A stretch of 64,000 bases of DNA from Chryseobacterium indologenes (GTDB lineage Bacteria; Bacteroidota; Bacteroidia; Flavobacteriales; Weeksellaceae), in assembly GCF_018362995.1 (NCBI RefSeq), contig NZ_CP074372.1:3472001-3536000 (forward strand), written 5' to 3'. Position numbers and translations under genes: made by a program. The stretch's first letter is position 1. Every line of letters starts with the position of its first letter. Under the pieces are notes generated by a model that was not told the DNA's origin, searched no databases, and saw only the letters and a list, made by a program, of their open reading frames with translations. Below are positions 7,643 to 15,423 of the stretch, one piece after another.

Positions 7643-8488
7643 TTAAGTGAATATTTTTTGTGAAAATTCTGCAGTGATGCTTTCTGTCTGGTTGATCTGA
7701 GCTGCTCCCATCGCTGCCAAGGCAATAGCAACTTGTTTATCAAGTGTTTTTCTAACAATATTACCATTGGTAGCACGCAATATTTTACAGAAATGATAGG
7801 TGAAGTAACCCCGTATCTGCCCGCTGATATTACCTTCCATAGAAACCTGATTATCTTTAGCGGCAGCCCATAAAGTATGATTCATTCCGACAACAGGGAC
7901 AAGAGCTTTGGTGAGCATAGTTGATTTTTTAGCATTTTTAGAAGATTCCATTTCACTGGCATAGGTCAGGTAAAATTCATCTTCCAGCATTGGTGGAATA
8001 TAACGGGCGGTTTCGTTAAGAAGATCTGCTTCCAGTCCTAAGTCCATTTTTCGGGTTCCTGTTCCGGAATAACAGCAGTCGAAAATAACTTCCATATTGA
8101 CTCCCGCTTTCAACTTGCTGAGAACTGTTTTAAAATCATCATCGCGAATAACACCGTTATTGGCATAATCATGTGGACAAATAGCTTCGTCCAGACCATC
8201 CAGTTCCAGATCCGATCCGATATTAGCCACTCTGGTTCCGTGTCCCGAATAATAAAAAACAAGAGAATCTCCTTTTACACTGGTGCTGATCATGGATTTC
8301 AGATAGTTCAATATATTCGCTCGTGTTGCATTTTGATTGGTCAGGATTTTAATCTTTGCGGGACTAAAACCACAGATTACCAATGTATTTGCCATATCTC
8401 TTGCATCATTTACACAACCATTAAGATCCGGACCTCCATATCCGATGGGTGCATAATCATTAATACCTACGATAAGTGCTTTTTTCAT
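7643..8488 (-). CDS. Caspase-family (C14, metacaspase-like) protease
   Basis: This 281-residue protein is a bare caspase-fold p20-like domain. It begins KKALIVGINDY, has the catalytic His83 in YYSGHGT and Cys139 in FDCCYSGT, and keeps acidic DLDG-type positions (ELDGLDEAICPHDY) between them, as in bacterial metacaspases, which usually prefer Arg or Lys at P1. No signal peptide, membrane segment or added sensor domain is visible. It is the first gene of a two-gene unit with a trypsin-fold protease. The pairing suggests a proteolytic cascade in stress or conflict response, but that is inference. Confidence 0.88.
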   Translation of the reverse strand: MKKALIVGINDYAPIGYGGPDLNGCVNDARDMANTLVICGFSPAKIKILTNQNATRANILNYLKSMISTSVKGDSLVFYYSGHGTRVANIGSDLELDGLDEAICPHDYANNGVIRDDDFKTVLSKLKAGVNMEVIFDCCYSGTGTRKMDLGLEADLLNETARYIPPMLEDEFYLTYASEMESSKNAKKSTMLTKALVPVVGMNHTLWAAAKDNQVSMEGNISGQIRGYFTYHFCKILRATNGNIVRKTLDKQVAIALAAMGAAQINQTESITAEFSQKIFT

Positions 8489-8510
8489 TGTATTAGTTTT
8501 AAAAATATTC

Positions 8511-8542
8511 CCTACTCTGTTTCGGCTTTTCGGGTTCTGCCT
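8511..8542 (-). promoter_or_regulatory. Leader element copy B, before the caspase gene
   Basis: On the coding strand it reads AGGCAGAACCCGAAAAGCC, a 5-nt variable stretch, then AGAGTAGG, ending 22 nt before the caspase ATG. It matches copy A at 17 of 19 bases in the first block and 8 of 8 in the second. No frame shared by the two copies stays open, so it appears non-coding. Confidence 0.6.
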
Positions 8543-8660
8543 TTCTGTATTTTTTTCTATGACAAAATTCCATTATTCCGCAGGACGAAAACAGAGGAGA
8601 AAACTGTGTTTTGAAAAAGGGAAAACACCTTTTGTGTTGTATATGAGAATGTTATGGATT

Positions 8661-8691
8661 AAAAATCCGGCAGCTTGAAAAGCTGCCGGAT
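8661..8691 (-). terminator. Terminator after the LuxR-type regulator operon
   Basis: A perfect 12-bp stem (ATCCGGCAGCTT with its complement, 3-nt loop) is followed on the minus strand by a T-run. It separates the regulator operon from the caspase gene, so the two are probably separate transcripts. Confidence 0.9.
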
Positions 8692-8760
8692 ACGTAAAAA
8701 GAATGTAAAGATGTTTATTTTATAGTATAAGAAATAAGATTAAAAAATTAGAATATTCAA

Positions 8761-9405
8761 TCAACAAAGATCATGTCTCAAGGCAAAAAGTACCAGACCT
8801 GCTCTGTTTTTAATGTCCAGTTTTACAAAAACCGAATCTCGGTAGCCATCAATGGTTTTAGGACTCAGGCACATTTTGTCGGCAATCTCTTTATAGGTAA
8901 GTTCACTGCAAGCCCACTTTATAAACTCTTTCTCTCTGTCTTTCAGTTCAGAAAGAAGAGAAGCATTTTTCATTTCTTCCGTTTTTACTTTCAATAATTT
9001 CTGGGCTACAAAATCAGTATAAAAGCTGCCTTTTTCAAATACAGTGTCAATAGCCTGAAAGAGGATAGAAGGCTGCATGTCTTTCAGTAAGTATCCCTTA
9101 GCACCTGCCTTCAGCATTCTGATGAGAACTTTTTCATCATCATCCATGGTAAGGGCAATGACTTTGATGTCGGGGTAATGTTCGGTAAGCCATTCTGTAG
9201 TTTCTATACCGTTTTTATAAGGCATATTAACATCCATCAGGACTACAGCGGGTAATTCAGAAGCTTTTTCCACACCTGCAATAAATTCTTCTCCGTTGGG
9301 ATAATTCATAATGACCCGATATTGAGTGTTTTCTGTGATCATATTTTCCAGGGCTTTGGAAATTAAGGTATGATCATCAACGATCGCTATGGGAATAGTT
9401 TTCAT
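8761..9405 (-). CDS. NarL/LuxR-family response regulator
   Basis: The 214-residue protein has a receiver domain (residues 1-120) with acidic Asp10 and Asp11, phospho-acceptor Asp58 in VLMDVN and Lys108 in LLKD, followed by a LuxR-type helix-turn-helix (about 148-205) with LTYKEIADKMCLSPKTIDGY. It is the output of the two-component pair with the overlapping kinase gene (ATGA overlap of 4 nt). The operon also carries a membrane protein and a lipoprotein, which suggests envelope sensing. The target genes are not evident. Confidence 0.93.
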   Translation of the reverse strand: MKTIPIAIVDDHTLISKALENMITENTQYRVIMNYPNGEEFIAGVEKASELPAVVLMDVNMPYKNGIETTEWLTEHYPDIKVIALTMDDDEKVLIRMLKAGAKGYLLKDMQPSILFQAIDTVFEKGSFYTDFVAQKLLKVKTEEMKNASLLSELKDREKEFIKWACSELTYKEIADKMCLSPKTIDGYRDSVFVKLDIKNRAGLVLFALRHDLC

Positions 9406-10172
9406 AATAAATTTTTATGATAGGTTATCAGAGTTTGTGTTCCTTTATTTAGTTCTGAGTGTATAGATAGTTCGGCATGAATCAGCTTTGCCCTCAGTTC
9501 CATGTTTTTTAATCCTGAGCCATCCTGAATTAGGCTTGTGTCAAAGCCTTTTCCGTTATCGGAAATGCTGATGTGCAATTTTTCACAGTCGTCTTCCATT
9601 TGTATGGAAACATTTTTGGCTTTGGAATGTTTCAGGATATTGTTGATACTTTCCTGTACAATTCTGAATAGGATCAACCCATGTTTTGGAGAAATGTCAA
9701 TATCCTGTTTCTGGGTAATGAATTCTATTTTTAATAATTTCAGTTTTTTGATCCTATGAACTTCTCTTTCAATGGATTCTGCCAGCCCGAAATGAATAAT
9801 CTGCTCGGTAATTAATGTTTTAGACAGATTTCGTATATCTTGTATACATTCTCCCAACAGTTCGTTCAGCTCAGTAAGATCTTCTTTTTGCGGACCTTTT
9901 AATTTAGTAATCAGCTGGTTTTGGCGAAGTCGTACAACAGAAAGCTTTTGTCCCAGATCATCATGTAATTCCTGTCCGATATAATTCAAGGTCTGCTCCT
10001 TCATTTCTACCTGAGAAGTGGCGAGCTCCTTTTCAAAACGCAGGTCTTTTTCCTTTTGTTCTATTAGTAATGTCGTTTTTTTCTTGATAAAGACAGCATA
10101 GATGAATATCATTGTCAAAACAACGATGAATAAGGTAATTGTAAAGATGATGACCAAATTATTTTCTTCCAT
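9402..10172 (-). CDS. Sensor histidine kinase (HisKA_3/DesK-NarX type)
   Basis: The 256-residue kinase has one N-terminal membrane segment (about residues 7-29), a short coiled region, a HisKA_3 dimerisation domain with His70 in GQELHDDLGQKL, and a HATPase domain with DNGKGF and GSGLKNM. The lack of a large sensor domain suggests that sensing depends on partners, plausibly the multi-pass membrane protein and lipoprotein encoded just upstream. It pairs with the LuxR-type regulator through a 4-nt gene overlap. Confidence 0.93.
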   Translation of the reverse strand: MEENNLVIIFTITLFIVVLTMIFIYAVFIKKKTTLLIEQKEKDLRFEKELATSQVEMKEQTLNYIGQELHDDLGQKLSVVRLRQNQLITKLKGPQKEDLTELNELLGECIQDIRNLSKTLITEQIIHFGLAESIEREVHRIKKLKLLKIEFITQKQDIDISPKHGLILFRIVQESINNILKHSKAKNVSIQMEDDCEKLHISISDNGKGFDTSLIQDGSGLKNMELRAKLIHAELSIHSELNKGTQTLITYHKNLL

Positions 10173-10185
10173 ATTTAAGAAGTTT

Positions 10186-10830
10186 TTATCTGATTTTCTC
10201 CTGTTTGTTCCCCATCAAACCCAATATGAGTATACCATTGCTGATCAGATTCAGCATAAATAAAATAAAGAAATAAATACTCTCCGAAACAGTGTTTCTG
10301 AAAAACAGGATCGGGATACTTCCGATGAAAAAGATCAGCAAAGCCACTGAAATCCAGAATGGAAGATAGTTGCTGATTCCCAGTATTTTATCTGAATTAA
10401 AAGTTTGGTACAGGAACAAAATAATTGAAAATAACAACAGAAGAATATCTACATACAGCATATTAAAAGAAAAATGATGAAGCAGGTCATCCTCTGTGTA
10501 AAACATGACAGCAATATTAAGGACAAAAAGAGCCAGAATGACGGTCTGTATCTTTTTGAGCACCGGAACATAGAGTAATTGGTAATAATAAAATAAGTAC
10601 AAAAAGAAAACAATCATCAAAAACCCAATTACATAAAATATGTCCGTAGGCAGCCTGGTCAGGTCGAAGTAGAAATAACAGAAAATATCGATCAGGGAAA
10701 ACAACAGATATCCAATAATAAAAAATAAATTTTCCTTTCCGGTTTTTCTATATTTTATGACCATTAAAAGCATCACTATGATGGATAGGATCATCGATAT
10801 CTGTTTCCCTGTTTCAATATTCCAGTTCAT
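10186..10830 (-). CDS. Multi-pass membrane protein in two-component operon
   Basis: This 214-residue protein is almost entirely hydrophobic, with about six to seven predicted helices separated by short basic loops such as KYRKTGKEN. It starts 12 nt after the lipoprotein gene and stops 13 nt before the kinase gene, all on one strand. I do not recognise a family; similar seven-helix proteins next to short kinases act as sensing modules, so a sensory role is possible. Confidence 0.75.
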   Translation of the reverse strand: MNWNIETGKQISMILSIIVMLLMVIKYRKTGKENLFFIIGYLLFSLIDIFCYFYFDLTRLPTDIFYVIGFLMIVFFLYLFYYYQLLYVPVLKKIQTVILALFVLNIAVMFYTEDDLLHHFSFNMLYVDILLLLFSIILFLYQTFNSDKILGISNYLPFWISVALLIFFIGSIPILFFRNTVSESIYFFILFMLNLISNGILILGLMGNKQEKIR

Positions 10831-10842
10831 AATTTTGTGTTT

Positions 10843-11397
10843 TTAAGGCATTGTTCCTGACAAGGTTTTTGGAGGTGGTGCCAGATTGGTCATATTCATA
10901 GATTCTATAGAAGGGACATCTGTATTTTCCTCGGTGGTGGCTGATCTGGACATTGCATTGGTTCTTTCTCTTTTTTGGGCAGTAGGAACTAAAAATATAG
11001 TCTGATAACCTGCATATTCCGGTTTCGCCATTCTGTTTTTAGGATGATTCATAGGATATTTTCCCATATAGATCCTGATTCCTGGATTTTTTAATTTCTG
11101 TTTTTTGGCATTTTCTTTTACATACTTAATATATCCTTCCATGTCTTCCAGTGAAAACCAGTACCATCGGGAGTCTGGTTCACCGTTTCTGTATTTCATG
11201 AGAATTTCATGATTGGTTCTGGTGTATTCATTAAAAAGGACCCGGCCTTCACGGTAGCTGATCAGTTTCTTTTTATAACTGTTGCTAACGGGTTCTTTAG
11301 GTGGTTCAGAGCAGCGGGTGCAGCTTAATAAACAGAGGGTTAGAATAAATGCTGCACAGAGCAAACTTAAAGTCTTAGTAAAAAAGGAAGTTTTCAT
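10843..11397 (-). CDS. Lipoprotein of unknown function, first gene of two-component operon
   Basis: The protein has a lipoprotein signal ending in LCLLSC around residue 26, a basic and Tyr-rich middle (RWYWFSLEDMEGYIKYV) and a Pro/Ser/Asn-rich C-terminal tail. I chose the ATG at 11395-11397 rather than an in-frame ATG at 11424: a -7 box TAATTTTG at 11422-11429 implies transcription starts inside that extension, and the signal peptide begins properly at MKTSFF. It may supply the periplasmic part of the sensing system encoded downstream. No family is recognised. Confidence 0.7.
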   Translation of the reverse strand: MKTSFFTKTLSLLCAAFILTLCLLSCTRCSEPPKEPVSNSYKKKLISYREGRVLFNEYTRTNHEILMKYRNGEPDSRWYWFSLEDMEGYIKYVKENAKKQKLKNPGIRIYMGKYPMNHPKNRMAKPEYAGYQTIFLVPTAQKRERTNAMSRSATTEENTDVPSIESMNMTNLAPPPKTLSGTMP

Positions 11398-11722
11398 TTT
11401 TATGGTTTTAATTTTATGGAACAAAATTAGCTAACGGCACAACTATAAAAAAGGGTGAAAACACTGTTTTTATCCTTTACTAAATTTACGACTTTTTGAT
11501 ATTCAGATGAATATGAATTGCTGGTTTGTTTATTTTAATTAAAAATATCCAGTGGTACCTCTTTGTACATAAAATAAAAACCATGATGATCATTCATGGT
11601 TTTATGGAATTTAAATGTTAATCATTAGAAATATGAGGACAAAGACAAGTATCATGCTGCAGCAAGATGAACCATGCATAAAAATCACAGTAACCGTTTT
11701 CCGGTTGAAACGCGTTTCTGTT
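11398..11722. other. Gap between lipoprotein operon and hxlR-like gene
   Basis: The right part holds the downstream region of the HxlR gene with its hairpin terminator; the left part holds the -7-like TAATTTTG at 11422-11429 for the lipoprotein operon. A plus-strand frame from 11615 runs into the HxlR gene and looks spurious. Confidence 0.55.
11577..11603 (-). terminator. Terminator downstream of HxlR-family gene
   Basis: AAAACCATGA (11577-11586) pairs with TCATGGTTTT (11594-11603), with an A-rich plus strand giving a T-run on the minus strand. Confidence 0.65.
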
Positions 11723-12070
11723 TTAGCCTTTTATTCTCTCTTTTTCAATCTGATTTTCACCCCAGAGTCTCAGATAATCAATAAAAGGGATGAGCTCAGC
11801 ACCGGTTTCCGTTAAAGAATATTCTACTTTCGGAGGAACTTCATGATAGACTTCCCTGTGGATGAGTCCGTCATCTTCCAGCTCCCGGACAGTCTGAGTA
11901 AGCATTTTAGGGGTAATGTCAGGAAGTGTTTTACGAAGCTCGCCGTAACGCATGATCGTCTTCAGATGAAGGTACCATAAAATACGGCCTTTGTACTTTC
12001 CTCCAATCCGTTTAAAGGCATAATCAACAGGACAGGATGGCTCATTGGTGACTTTTTTTATTTTTAACAT
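11723..12070 (-). CDS. HxlR-family transcriptional regulator
   Basis: This 115-residue winged-helix regulator has the family signature CPVDYAFKRIGGKYKGRILW, the recognition region ITPKMLTQTVRELEDDGL and the wing HREVYHEVPPKVEYSLTE. The Cys in the N-terminal CPV is the position used for redox or electrophile sensing in several family members. It is divergent from an NAD(P)H-dependent oxidoreductase gene that it probably controls, and the 119-bp gap carries overlapping promoters plus an operator-like repeat. Confidence 0.92.
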   Translation of the reverse strand: MLKIKKVTNEPSCPVDYAFKRIGGKYKGRILWYLHLKTIMRYGELRKTLPDITPKMLTQTVRELEDDGLIHREVYHEVPPKVEYSLTETGAELIPFIDYLRLWGENQIEKERIKG

Positions 12071-12097
12071 TTTTTCAATGGTTTGATAATCAGTATT

Positions 12098-12138
12098 AGT
12101 ATGTTTTTGGTATGTAGATTACCAAAAAGTACATACTT
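12098..12138. promoter_or_regulatory. Operator-like inverted repeat in hxlR/oxidoreductase gap
   Basis: AGTATGTTTTTGGTA (12098-12112) and the opposing arm at 12120-12138 (complement AGTATGTACTTTTTGGTA) form an imperfect inverted repeat with an A/T-rich core. The right arm reaches the -33 box of the rightward promoter and the start region of the leftward one, an arrangement suited to repression of both genes. Confidence 0.65.
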
Positions 12139-12167
12139 GCTGCAAAGATATGATGAGACTACATTTG
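12137..12167 (+). promoter_or_regulatory. Bacteroidota promoter of the oxidoreductase gene
   Basis: TTG at 12137-12139, 20-bp spacer, TACATTTG at 12160-12167 fits TTG-N19..21-TAnnTTTG. The start codon lies 22 bp after the -7 box. Confidence 0.75.
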
Positions 12168-12172
12168 TCCAA
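12143..12172 (-). promoter_or_regulatory. Bacteroidota promoter of the HxlR-family gene
   Basis: On the minus strand TTG (12172-12170), exactly 19 bp, then TATCTTTG (12150-12143) is a full consensus match. It overlaps the rightward promoter base for base. Confidence 0.8.
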
Positions 12173-12189
12173 CAATTAAAATTAAAAAA

Positions 12190-13137
12190 ATGAAAGCTGT
12201 TATTTTAAACGAAGCAGGAGATGTTGGTAATCTTCAATTTGCGGAAATAGAAAACCCTGTAATAGGAAATGATGAGGTAATGGTAAAAGTAGTATCTGTA
12301 AGCATTAATCCTGTAGATGTAAAATCCAGAGCTTATGAAGGAGTTCTGAATTGGATTTTTGAAGAAAAGAGACCTGCTATTTTGGGATGGGACATCTCAG
12401 GAGAAGTCATGGAAACCGGGAATAACGTAACTGGTTTCAAAGAAGGAGATGAAGTCTTCGGGATGGTTAACTTTTTTGGAAGAGGAAATGCGTATGCAGA
12501 ATATGTTGCGGCTCCGGCGGATCATATGGCATTAAAGCCTCAGAATATTAGTCATCAGCAGGCGGCAGCGGCGTCAATGGCGGCTTCAACGGCTTATCAG
12601 GCGCTGGTAGATGTTGCTAAAATTAAAGAAGGAAATAAAGTCCTGATCCATGCAGCTTCAGGTGGTGTTGGCCATTTTGCTGTTCAGATTGCGAAGTATT
12701 TCGGAGCATATGTTATCGGCGTATCATCCGGTAAAAACAGGGATTTTGTTCTATCGCTTGGAGCTGACGAGCATATTGATTATACAACGGAAAACTTTCA
12801 TGAAAAAGTGCAGGATGTAGATATCGTGATTGATACTCTTCAGGGAAAAACGTTATCTGATTCGGTAGATGTTGTAAAAGAGAACGGAATTATCATAACG
12901 CTTCCGACCCCTGAGATTCCTGAGGATGTTGCAGACAGAGCCGGGCAGAAAAAGGTGAATATTGAGTTTATGATGGTACAGTCTAAAAAAGAAACCATGG
13001 AGGCAATTGCGGGCTTATTGGAGCAGGAAGTATTGAAACCATCTGTTTATAAAACATTCCCGTTTGAAGACATAGCTATGGCACATTTGGAGGTGGAAAC
13101 CAACCGTGTTGCAGGAAAAGTGATTGTAAACCTCTAG
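12190..13137 (+). CDS. Zinc-independent quinone oxidoreductase-like MDR protein
   Basis: The 315-residue protein belongs to the medium-chain dehydrogenase/reductase superfamily, quinone-reductase branch. The N-terminal GroES-like domain includes ILGWDISGEV and GDEVFGM; the Rossmann domain has HAASGGVGHFAVQIAKYFGA near residue 155. Structural zinc Cys residues are absent. It probably reduces quinones or reactive carbonyls with NADPH. The divergent HxlR regulator and shared control region match the common arrangement of electrophile-responsive reductases. Confidence 0.9.
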   Translation: MKAVILNEAGDVGNLQFAEIENPVIGNDEVMVKVVSVSINPVDVKSRAYEGVLNWIFEEKRPAILGWDISGEVMETGNNVTGFKEGDEVFGMVNFFGRGNAYAEYVAAPADHMALKPQNISHQQAAAASMAASTAYQALVDVAKIKEGNKVLIHAASGGVGHFAVQIAKYFGAYVIGVSSGKNRDFVLSLGADEHIDYTTENFHEKVQDVDIVIDTLQGKTLSDSVDVVKENGIIITLPTPEIPEDVADRAGQKKVNIEFMMVQSKKETMEAIAGLLEQEVLKPSVYKTFPFEDIAMAHLEVETNRVAGKVIVNL

Positions 13138-13145
13138 CAATAAAA

Positions 13146-13175
13146 ACAGGACCGGAAATCTCTTCCCGGTCCTGT
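13146..13175. terminator. Bidirectional terminator hairpin
   Basis: ACAGGACCGG (13146-13155) pairs with CCGGTCCTGT (13166-13175). It lies between convergent genes and follows the oxidoreductase stop by 8 nt, although the plus-strand T-run is poor. Confidence 0.7.
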
Positions 13176-13251
13176 CAAACAAGATTAAGTGTAAAATTTA
13201 GCCCTTAAAGGCAAAAAGGATAATTTAAATGTGTTCAGATTTTTATTGATC

Positions 13252-14076
13252 TTAATCTATATTGAGTGGAATTGATAGTAATGGTACTTTGTTTTTATAG
13301 GCCATAATAGCTGTTTTACTGCGATGGAAAAGAGATTCCACAAGGTTGTATTTGTAAGGAACCATCGTCAGCAGATCCGGATTTGTCAGTCTGATTTCCT
13401 CCTCGATTGCCTTGATAACTTCGATGGATTGAATCATTTTAAAACTGTATTTAATATCATCCAGATCATACCCGGAATTCAGGTCAATATCATGAATAAC
13501 CTCAGTAAAATCTTCTAAGCTTTCACTTACATTGAATACCTCAATCTCGGCATTAAACTCATTGATGAAATAATAAATGTCATTCATTGCAGTCCAGGTC
13601 ATGCTTTTGTGAGTATCATACGCAAAAAGAATTTTCCTGATTCCTGTATATTCTATGTGGGAAGGAACAATTAATATCGGTTTTTTAATTCTATGAATAG
13701 CTCTTGTTACGCTGTTGCCCAAAAGCTTTTGTTCCAAAGTTTTTTCGGCCATTCCCATGACGATAAAATCACATTCGTGGATCTGCATGCAGTTTTCAAG
13801 TTCTTCCATGAAATTCCCGGAAGCCAGATGATGCGTTGTTTCTATAGCATAGAGTGTATTAAGTTCGGTCGCCTTGTCTTCAAGTTTTTTCTGATTTTTA
13901 AGGGTTTGGGTGTAGAAAAAATCTGCCGAAGCCTGTGCGTTCAAAGCGTGTATGGAAACGGTTTGCAGATTAAAAAGCACGATTGTGTATTTATTTTCTT
14001 TAGCCATAGAGGCTGCATAATGAGTAGCATTTTCAGCTTCGTGGGAAAAATCTGTGCAGACAATTATTGTTTTCAT
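13252..14076 (-). CDS. Universal stress protein (two UspA domains)
   Basis: This 274-residue cytoplasmic protein contains two Usp domains. The first (about residues 1-145) opens KTIIVCTDFSHEAENA and ends with the nucleotide-loop motif MGMAEKTLEQKLLGNSVTRAIH; the second (about 150-274) is more divergent, with ILFAYDTHKSM and a C-terminal LFHRSKTAIMAYKNKVPLLSIP. The first domain keeps a G-rich ATP-loop-like pattern while the second is degenerate, typical of tandem Usp proteins in Bacteroidota. It seems monocistronic. Confidence 0.92.
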   Translation of the reverse strand: MKTIIVCTDFSHEAENATHYAASMAKENKYTIVLFNLQTVSIHALNAQASADFFYTQTLKNQKKLEDKATELNTLYAIETTHHLASGNFMEELENCMQIHECDFIVMGMAEKTLEQKLLGNSVTRAIHRIKKPILIVPSHIEYTGIRKILFAYDTHKSMTWTAMNDIYYFINEFNAEIEVFNVSESLEDFTEVIHDIDLNSGYDLDDIKYSFKMIQSIEVIKAIEEEIRLTNPDLLTMVPYKYNLVESLFHRSKTAIMAYKNKVPLLSIPLNID

Positions 14077-14304
14077 TGTACCGGATTTAATATGACAAAA
14101 CTATGATAGACAGCAGTTATCTTATCGTAAAAATAGTGTGATGTTGCATAAAATGATGATGAAATGTCTTTTTCAGGTGATGAAACGTAACATTCATTTG
14201 AAGGCTGCTATTTTACGTTTCAGGGACGGTTTTGGCGGTCTCGTTTAAAATAGACGATACCCATATAAAATCTATTTCTATATTTACATTCACAACTCCC
14301 GGAT

Positions 14305-15423
14305 ATGAATAGAGTTTCTACCATCAGGAAAAATTTAGTACGGAATAAGAAGATTCTTTCCACCATGAAAAGAAGGCTCGTAATCTGGGCCGTTGCAGTG
14401 GTCACTTTCTGTGTTTTTTCCTATCTTATTGATCCCTTTGATCCTGTTTGGAAAGGCTATCTTGATGCTCCGCTAAAAATGATTCTGGAAGATGCCACAT
14501 GGATTATCTTTTTTTCTATCATTATTTCAGAGGTAAGTATATTTATAGACAGGACGCTCAATAAGTGGCTTCCCTGGAGAAACAGAACTGTAAAACGACT
14601 GTTTATTCAGTGTCTGCTCCAGATCGTGGGAAGTGTAATGATTGTGATTATTATCAATGCCATAGTAGACTGTACCTCAGTGACATTGCCAGAAATGGAT
14701 TCCCGCAAAGAATATACACTGCTGGGACAATGGATCGCAACCAATATTGTAATATCTTTGATTATCAGCGCATTTAATACCGTGGATTATTTATTGGAAA
14801 ACTGGAAAAAAACTGCTGTAGAAGCTGCTCAGCATAAAATAAGGGCATCTAAACATAAACAGGCTGCTATGGCCGCAGAACTTCAGGCGCTGAAGCTGCA
14901 GATTGATTCTCACTTTATTTTCAACAATTTAAGTGTACTGTCCGAACTTATTCTGGAAGACCAGCAGTTAGGTTATGAATATTCAGAGAAGTTTGCAAGA
15001 GTATACAGATACCTGTTGGTCAATTCCAAAAAAGACATCATTGCAGTAGAAGAGGAGCTGAAATTTTTAGAATCCTATATCTTTCTGATTGAAAAAAGAA
15101 TTGGTGAAGGCGTTGTCTTTAAAATAGATATTAAAGAAGAATACAGGTCCATGTATACCCTTCCGTTATCTTTACAATTATTGGTTGAAAATGCCATTAA
15201 ACATAACCAGACTTCAAAGGTAAATCCTTTGGAAATACAGGTTTATACAAACTCCAATGGTGAACTTGTGGTATCCAATACATTCCTGCCCTTGATCAAT
15301 AAACCAGATTCCTCAGGAGTAGGGCTTACCAATATCGTTGCACGATACGAAATCTTAGGATATCCTAAACCTGTGATTGAAAAAACTGAAGATAAATTTA
15401 TTGTAAAACTTCCATTGATATGA
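14305..15423 (+). CDS. LytS/YehU-type sensor histidine kinase
   Basis: The 372-residue kinase has about four membrane helices (roughly residues 23-165), a coiled linker, and a His_kinase domain with His203 in QIDSHFIFNNLS (the family usually has PHFLFN), then the HATPase N-box LLVENAIKHN and G-box SSGVGLTNI. The likely start is 14305; an in-frame ATG at 14365 (residue 21) is a reasonable alternative. It overlaps the LytTR regulator gene by 4 nt and lies upstream of the RND operon that the pair probably controls. Confidence 0.92.
   Translation: MNRVSTIRKNLVRNKKILSTMKRRLVIWAVAVVTFCVFSYLIDPFDPVWKGYLDAPLKMILEDATWIIFFSIIISEVSIFIDRTLNKWLPWRNRTVKRLFIQCLLQIVGSVMIVIIINAIVDCTSVTLPEMDSRKEYTLLGQWIATNIVISLIISAFNTVDYLLENWKKTAVEAAQHKIRASKHKQAAMAAELQALKLQIDSHFIFNNLSVLSELILEDQQLGYEYSEKFARVYRYLLVNSKKDIIAVEEELKFLESYIFLIEKRIGEGVVFKIDIKEEYRSMYTLPLSLQLLVENAIKHNQTSKVNPLEIQVYTNSNGELVVSNTFLPLINKPDSSGVGLTNIVARYEILGYPKPVIEKTEDKFIVKLPLI

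Noticed and set aside
11615..11815. 66-codon plus-strand frame overlapping the HxlR gene
   Set aside because: It overlaps the 3' end of a firmly identified gene on the other strand and shows no recognisable feature.
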